A stretch of DNA of 64,000 nucleotides, taken from positions 85,757 to 149,756 of the forward strand of contig DATATB010000137.1 of NCBI GenBank assembly GCA_036268995.1, in the 5' to 3' direction. This DNA comes from DATATB01 sp036268995 (GTDB lineage: Bacteria; Planctomycetota; Planctomycetia; Pirellulales; PNKZ01). The notes below the pieces were generated by a model. The model was not told the DNA's origin, searched no databases, and was given only the letters and a program-made list of their open reading frames with translations. Shown here piece after piece: positions 59,151 to 64,000 of the stretch; the stretch's first letter is position 1; the number at the start of each line of letters is the position of its first letter. The position numbers were made by a program, and so were the translations under genes.

Positions 59151-60569
59151 CTAATGCAGGCCGTGGATGACGACGGCCTTGAGTTCGGTCATTTCCTCGA
59201 TGGCGTATTTGGGCCCCTCTTTGCCGAAGCCGCTGTCCTTGAGCCCGCCGTAGGGCATCAGATCGGCCCGCCACGCTGGGCCCCAGTTGATGTGGATATT
59301 GCCGGATTCCACCTGCCGGGCAAAACGCAGGGCCCAATCCAGGTTCTGCGTAAAGATGCCGGCGCTCAAGCCGTAGGGCGTGTCATTGGCCATCGCGATC
59401 GCCTGCTCGATGCTATTGGCCCGGGTGACGGACACCGCCGGCCCGAACACCTCGTGGCAACTGATCCGCATCTGCGGCGACACGTCGGCCAGCAGCGTCG
59501 GCTGGAATAGGGCTCCCTGCCGCGTGCCGCCGGTCAGCACGCGGGCTCCCTGCGACACGGCCTCGTCCACCCATTGGCCGACGCGCACGGCGTCGTTCTC
59601 GCGAATCATCGGGCCCATCTGGGTTTTTTCGTCCAGTTGGTTGCCCGCCACGATCGCGGCCACTTTGGGCTTGAGCACGCCGAGCAATTGGTCGTACACG
59701 GAATCGATGGCGATCACGCGTTGCGTCGAAATGCACACCTGGCCGGCATTGCCGTAGCCGGTGGCCACCGTGGCTTCGGCCACTTTGGCCAGGTCCGCAT
59801 CGGGCATCACGATCAGCGGGCTGTTCGAGCCCAGCTCCATCGTGATGCGCTTCAGACCGGCGATCTTGCACAAGTGTTCGCCCACGTCGCGGCTGCCGGT
59901 GAACGAGATCTTGCGCACGCGGGGATCGGCCACCAGGGCGTCGCCAATCGTCCCGCCGGATCCAGTGATGCAGGAAATGCCCAGCGGCGGCAGGCCGGCT
60001 TCGAGCAGGATTTCGACCAGCTTCAAGGCCGACAGCGGCGTGTCGCTGGCCGGCTTCAGCACGACGGCATTGCCGGCCGCCAAGGCCGGGCCGACTTTGT
60101 GGCATACCAGGTTCAGTGGAAAATTGAACGGCGTGATGGCCACGACCACGCCGCAGGGCACCCGCAGTGTGAATCCCAGCCGGCCGGCTCCGCCCGGAGC
60201 GCCGTCCAGCGGCAGCACTTCGCCGCCGATCCGCCGGGCCTCTTCCGCCGAAATATCGAGCGTTTCCTTGGCCCGCGAAACCTCGAAGCGTGCCTCGCGC
60301 AGCGTTTTGCCCTCTTCCTGGCTGAGGATTTTCGCCAGATCGTCGGTTCGCTCGGCCATCAGGTCGGCTGCCCGCCGCAGCCATTGTCCGCGGTCGTAGC
60401 CGCTGGTGCGGCGCATCACGGCGGCGCCTTCCACCGCGCCGCTGACGGCCGCTTCGACATCCTCGGCCGTGGCCTTGGGCACCGTGTCGATGACCGACCC
60501 GTCAAAAGGGTTGCGCACTTCGATCATGGCGGCCTTGTCGACCCACTCGCCGCGATAAAACATCCGCAT
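59151..60569 (-). CDS. NAD(P)-dependent aldehyde dehydrogenase
   Basis: A 472-residue ALDH-superfamily enzyme oxidising an aldehyde to the acid. Rossmann contacts ITPFNFPLN (145-153) and FTGSRDVG; catalytic Glu245 in MELGSNSP and Cys279 in GQVCIST. The sequence pattern fits the lactaldehyde / succinate-semialdehyde / non-phosphorylating G3P dehydrogenase region of the family; the exact substrate cannot be fixed. The ATG at 60569 has GGAGG five bases upstream, so the start is firm; the longer frame is an overlap artefact. Confidence 0.92.
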   Translation of the reverse strand: MRMFYRGEWVDKAAMIEVRNPFDGSVIDTVPKATAEDVEAAVSGAVEGAAVMRRTSGYDRGQWLRRAADLMAERTDDLAKILSQEEGKTLREARFEVSRAKETLDISAEEARRIGGEVLPLDGAPGGAGRLGFTLRVPCGVVVAITPFNFPLNLVCHKVGPALAAGNAVVLKPASDTPLSALKLVEILLEAGLPPLGISCITGSGGTIGDALVADPRVRKISFTGSRDVGEHLCKIAGLKRITMELGSNSPLIVMPDADLAKVAEATVATGYGNAGQVCISTQRVIAIDSVYDQLLGVLKPKVAAIVAGNQLDEKTQMGPMIRENDAVRVGQWVDEAVSQGARVLTGGTRQGALFQPTLLADVSPQMRISCHEVFGPAVSVTRANSIEQAIAMANDTPYGLSAGIFTQNLDWALRFARQVESGNIHINWGPAWRADLMPYGGLKDSGFGKEGPKYAIEEMTELKAVVIHGLH

Positions 60570-60772
60570 AAAACCCTCCGAACCTGTGATGCCGATCGGA
60601 TCCCCAATGCTGGCGTCTTGCCTCGCATGCTGTCGCCCCATTGTGCGGCTGCCGGCAGCGATAGAAAAGGCCTGGCGCACGAAAACCGGCCGAAGTCCTC
60701 CCTTCTGGGTTGGGAATTTCTGCGATACCGGCGTAAAATCGCCGCGTCTTTTCCTTCCAGGGCGCGCCTTGC

Positions 60773-63700
60773 ATGTTGTCCCATTTCGCGTTTCGCGCGC
60801 TGGCCGCTGCTTTGTGGTTCGCCGGTTGCCTGACCGGAATCGGCCAATCTGCTGCCATGGCATCCAACCCGCCGGCCTGGGTTGCCGATGCGTCGCTGCG
60901 CGATGTGGCAATGATCGATCCCCAAACGGGCTGGGCCGTCGGTGATCGGGGCGTGATCTGGCATACGGACGACGGCGGCCGGACTTGGATTCTGCAACCC
61001 TCGGGCGTCGCCTGCACGCTGAACTCCGTGCAGTTCATCGACCGCCTGCACGGTTGGGCTGCCGGCGGCTATCAGCGGCCCTACAGCCGGCGCTCGGTGG
61101 GCGTGCTGCTGCGAACCAGCGACGGCGGCAAGTCCTGGCAATCGGATGTGCAACCCTTCTTGCCGGCGCTGAAGACCATTCGCTTTTTCAACGCCGACGA
61201 GGGCTGGGCCTTGGGGCTGCCCACGCCGGCTTTTGCCGCCAGCCTGTTCGTCACCGAAGACGGCGGGCGCAGTTGGGCCCCGGTAATTGCAGCCGATGCC
61301 GACGAATGGGAAGCCGCCGATTTCGTCAACCCACGGTTCGGCGCTTTGGCCGGCGTGCGAGGGCAAATGCGCATTGTCCGCCGCCGGGCGATCGAGCCGG
61401 CCGAAGCGCCCGCGTTTGGCTTGCGGCGAATCCACGGCTTGCGGCTGGCCCAGGATTCCACCGGCTGGCTGACTGGCGACGGCGGATTGCTGTTGGCCAC
61501 CGCCGATTCCGGCCGGCACTGGAAAGTGCCGGCCAACGGGGCCGCGCTGCCCGAGGGTTTTGAAGGCTGGGCCATTGCCGCGCGCGGGCCGCGCGTCTGG
61601 ATCGCCGGCTCGCCGGGCAGCATCGTCTGGCACTCGGCCGATGCCGGGCAAACGTGGGCCGCGCAGCCGACGCCGTCGCTGCTGCCGATTCGCGCTTTGG
61701 AATTCATCGACAACGAGCACGGCTGGGCCGTTGGCAGTCTGGGGCTGATCGTGTCGACCGCCGATGGCGGACACACCTGGCAGCGGCAACACGCTGGCGG
61801 CGAGCGGGCCGCCTGGCTGGGCCTGCTGGGCGACGCGGACTCCGCTCCGCTAGAGCTGATTGCGAATCTCTCGGCCAATGAAGGCTACCTGGGCGTGGTG
61901 GACATTCTAACGCGAGCCGATCTCGAACCGGTGTCGGGCGAGTCGGCACTGTCCGGCACGCGGGCGGTCGAGGCCTTGTTGCTGGCCGGGGCCAGCGAAG
62001 TGGAAACGGCCGGCGCCTTTCCCGTGCGGCAAGCCGGTCTCGCAATCCCGGCCGAGCAAATCGCGGCTGGCTGGGATCGCGCCGGCGGCTCGCAGGGCAT
62101 GGCCCGCTTCCAGCAGTACCTGGTACGCCAGATCCGCACCTGGCGGCCCGACGTGATCGTGACGCACGCGGCCAGTCCGCGCGGCGAAGATCCGCTGGGA
62201 CACGCGATCAATCAGTTGGTCCTGCGGGCGGTCGAACAAGCGGGCGATGCCGTTGCCCTTGCGGAGATCGACGAGCGGCTGGGCCTCAAGCCGTGGCGCG
62301 TGCAGAAGGTGTTCGGCTATTTGCCGGCCGGACGTTCCGGCTCACTGAACCTTTCGGCCGCGCAACTGGCCCCGCCGCTGGGCTGCGCGCTGGCCGACGT
62401 CGCCGACCGCGCTCGGGCCGTGCTGGGTGCGGAACTGGACGCGGCTCCGACGAAGTTGAGCTTTCAGCTCCTGGTGGATCGCGTTCCGCAAGGGGCCGGG
62501 GCGCTGGACTTCTTCAGCGGCATCGTGCTCCAGGCTGGCGGCGAGGCCCGTCGTGCGCCGCTCGAAGACTCTCAGCGGCCCGACGAAATGCTGCGGCGAT
62601 CGAACCAACGCTTTCGCAATTTGCAGGCGATTCTGAGCTACATGGAGCGCAAAAACGTCTCGCACGATCAGATGCTGGCCGAGATGGGGCGAATGGTCGC
62701 CGACCTCGAGCCCGACCAGGCGGCCGAGCTGCTCTACAAGATGGCGCGGCAATATCAAGCAAGCGGCCGCTGGGACCTGGCCTTCGAGATGATCGACCTG
62801 CTGGTCACACGTTTTCCCGACCACGCCTTGGCCGAGCCGGCACTGGTCTGGTTGATGCAAAGTCTGGCCAGCAGCGAAGTCGCCTGGCATTCGGCGCCGG
62901 CCAGTCCAATGCCAGCCACCTTGCCAGCCAGCGTCGCGATGCAGCCGGCAAAACCGAAAGCGGTGCCCAGCCCGCCCGCCACCGACGTTCGTAGCGCGCA
63001 AGCCTTGGCGATCGGCCGACTGCTCGAGCAGCGCTGGGCCGCGGCGTTTGCAGCCCCGCGAGTGCAATTCCCGCTGGCAGCCATTTACCGGCGTCAATCT
63101 CCGCCCGACGGGGCCGACAAACTCTATCGCAATTTTGTCAGCGGCCGGCCGCACGATCCTTGGTGGAGCTGTGCTTCCTCGCAGCTTTGGCTGCGCGAGC
63201 CGCAAGACGCGTGTCCCAAGCCGATCTGGCACGTGGCCACGGCCGGCAGCAAGCCGCGGCTCGATGGCCGGCTGGACGATGCGATTTGGCAGACGGCCGA
63301 AGCTATCGAGCTGCACAGCGGCTTGAACGACGATCGCGATTGGCCGGCCCGAGCGCTGGCGGCCGTTGACGACCAGTTTTTGTACCTGGCCGTTCAGTGC
63401 CGCGAGGCGCGCGGCTGCCGCTATCCGAAATCGACCAGCCCCCGCCCGCGCGATCCTGATCTGGCCGATCGCGATCGGGTCGAGATCTACCTCGATCTGG
63501 ATTGCGACTGGGTCAGCTATTTTCATCTCGTGATCGACCATCGCGGCTGGGCGGCCGAAGACTGTTGGCACGACCGCAGTTGGAACCCGCGCTGGTTCGT
63601 GGCCGCCGAGCAACAGTCCGGCGGCTGGACGGTCGAGGCGGCATTGCCGCTGGATGCCTTGGCCCGCGAGCGACCCAAATCGAAGGACGTGTGGGCCGTC

Positions 63701-63802
63701 GGCATTCAGCGCATCGTGCCCCAAGTCGGCTTCCAATCGTGGAGCACGCCCGCCGCGGTAAAACCGATCGGCGAAGGTTTTGGGCTGTTCATGTTTGATT
63801 AG
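60773..63802 (+). CDS. Secreted BNR-repeat / PIG-L-like / CBM9-like fusion protein
   Basis: A 1009-residue protein. A signal peptide (about 1-28) is followed by a YCF48-like beta-propeller with six Asp-boxes (S/T-x-D-x-G-x-T/S-W, e.g. TDDGGRTW, SDGGKSW, TADGGHTW) over about residues 30-345. Residues about 350-530 look like a PIG-L-type deacetylase segment (RPDVIVTHAASPRGEDPLGHA). A helical TPR-like stretch follows (about 595-700), then a linker, and a C-terminal CBM9-like domain (about 820-1009: KPRLDGRLDDAIWQTAEAIELH, VEIYLDLD, WTVEAALPLDAL). The PIG-L metal site cannot be verified by eye. It may bind carbohydrate or glycoconjugates outside the cytoplasm. Divergent from the aldehyde dehydrogenase. 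Confidence 0.78.
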   Translation: MLSHFAFRALAAALWFAGCLTGIGQSAAMASNPPAWVADASLRDVAMIDPQTGWAVGDRGVIWHTDDGGRTWILQPSGVACTLNSVQFIDRLHGWAAGGYQRPYSRRSVGVLLRTSDGGKSWQSDVQPFLPALKTIRFFNADEGWALGLPTPAFAASLFVTEDGGRSWAPVIAADADEWEAADFVNPRFGALAGVRGQMRIVRRRAIEPAEAPAFGLRRIHGLRLAQDSTGWLTGDGGLLLATADSGRHWKVPANGAALPEGFEGWAIAARGPRVWIAGSPGSIVWHSADAGQTWAAQPTPSLLPIRALEFIDNEHGWAVGSLGLIVSTADGGHTWQRQHAGGERAAWLGLLGDADSAPLELIANLSANEGYLGVVDILTRADLEPVSGESALSGTRAVEALLLAGASEVETAGAFPVRQAGLAIPAEQIAAGWDRAGGSQGMARFQQYLVRQIRTWRPDVIVTHAASPRGEDPLGHAINQLVLRAVEQAGDAVALAEIDERLGLKPWRVQKVFGYLPAGRSGSLNLSAAQLAPPLGCALADVADRARAVLGAELDAAPTKLSFQLLVDRVPQGAGALDFFSGIVLQAGGEARRAPLEDSQRPDEMLRRSNQRFRNLQAILSYMERKNVSHDQMLAEMGRMVADLEPDQAAELLYKMARQYQASGRWDLAFEMIDLLVTRFPDHALAEPALVWLMQSLASSEVAWHSAPASPMPATLPASVAMQPAKPKAVPSPPATDVRSAQALAIGRLLEQRWAAAFAAPRVQFPLAAIYRRQSPPDGADKLYRNFVSGRPHDPWWSCASSQLWLREPQDACPKPIWHVATAGSKPRLDGRLDDAIWQTAEAIELHSGLNDDRDWPARALAAVDDQFLYLAVQCREARGCRYPKSTSPRPRDPDLADRDRVEIYLDLDCDWVSYFHLVIDHRGWAAEDCWHDRSWNPRWFVAAEQQSGGWTVEAALPLDALARERPKSKDVWAVGIQRIVPQVGFQSWSTPAAVKPIGEGFGLFMFD

Positions 63803-63887
63803 GGTCGAGCGAAACAGGGCGCTCGCTTCTGACGGCCCTCACCCTGCCCTCTCCCAAAAGCTGCACTTTCCGACGTTTGGCGGCGGG

Positions 63888-63998
63888 TCATGCGGCAAGT
63901 AGTGCGAGGGATTGAAATAGTTGTTTAATTCTTCGTGGAATCTTGTCGTGTTTATCAAGGCTTCGGAATTCGCGGTCCAAGCACTCCAGCCGCAAGGC
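63888..63998 (-). CDS. C-terminal end of a gene running off the right edge
   Basis: The last 36 codons of a minus-strand frame, ending in TGA at 63888, read as a basic amphipathic segment (REFRSLDKHDKIPRRIKQ). The region is less GC-rich than the rest, as in mobile-element or recently gained genes. Another minus frame is also open for about 53 codons, so the call is uncertain. No family recognised. Confidence 0.35.
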   Translation of the reverse strand, partial: ALRLECLDREFRSLDKHDKIPRRIKQLFQSLALLAA

Positions 63999-64000
63999 TT

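Overview
The window is a high-GC chromosomal segment with the hallmarks of a planctomycete of the Pirellulales type. It has a DUF1598 protein, a DUF5009 acyltransferase-like membrane protein, a Ser/Thr kinase fused to leucine-rich repeats, a huge secreted TPR-CHAT protein, a Tat-exported sugar isomerase-like protein and many dispersed palindromic repeats. No close species assignment can be made from sequence reading alone.

Layout. 0-10.7 kb: a tRNA-like gene, a slipin/SPFH protein with a strong terminator, a small orphan gene, a sugar isomerase-like protein, the 1482-residue TPR-CHAT protein, a cupredoxin-like protein and a DUF1598 protein. 10.8-35.5 kb: a coherent biosynthesis and export cluster. 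A leftward operon encodes a stand-alone ACP, a fully reducing type I PKS (KS-AT-DH-ER-KR-ACP), a second PKS without AT or KR (KS-DH-ACP) and a KAS III-type synthase. A rightward operon encodes a fatty-acyl-AMP ligase, two desaturases, a short-chain reductase, an ICMT-like methyltransferase and a family 1 glycosyltransferase. A third desaturase converges on the leftward operon. Next to these lie a TolC-like outer membrane factor, an ABC ATPase, an FtsX-type permease and an HlyD-type adaptor. By analogy with heterocyst glycolipid synthesis (Hgl proteins) and export (DevBCA plus TolC) in cyanobacteria, I infer that this region makes, unsaturates, glycosylates and exports a long-chain polyketide or fatty glycolipid. 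35.9-37.9 kb: a hybrid histidine kinase.

38.1-39.6 kb: a low-GC patch holding a DUF6338 membrane protein followed by three tiny tandem proline-rich ORFs (35, 43 and 49 codons). The patch lies between a tRNA-Arg(CCG) gene and a 17-bp copy of that tRNA's anticodon arm, so it may be a small mobile island. 39.9-64 kb: mostly housekeeping and planctomycete-specific genes. These are a DUF5009 protein, a FadL-like porin, the kinase-LRR protein, free methionine-R-sulfoxide reductase, thrS, infC (probable AUC start), a secreted TPR-like protein, rpsR, an ABC exporter with a lineage-specific partner, a DCC-type thioredoxin-fold protein, an aldehyde dehydrogenase and a BNR/PIG-L-like/CBM9-like fusion. 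A truncated ORF runs off the right edge.

The two most noteworthy systems are the putative glycolipid synthesis and export cluster and the DUF6338 micro-operon. The many long ORFs antisense to GC-rich genes were judged to be shadows.
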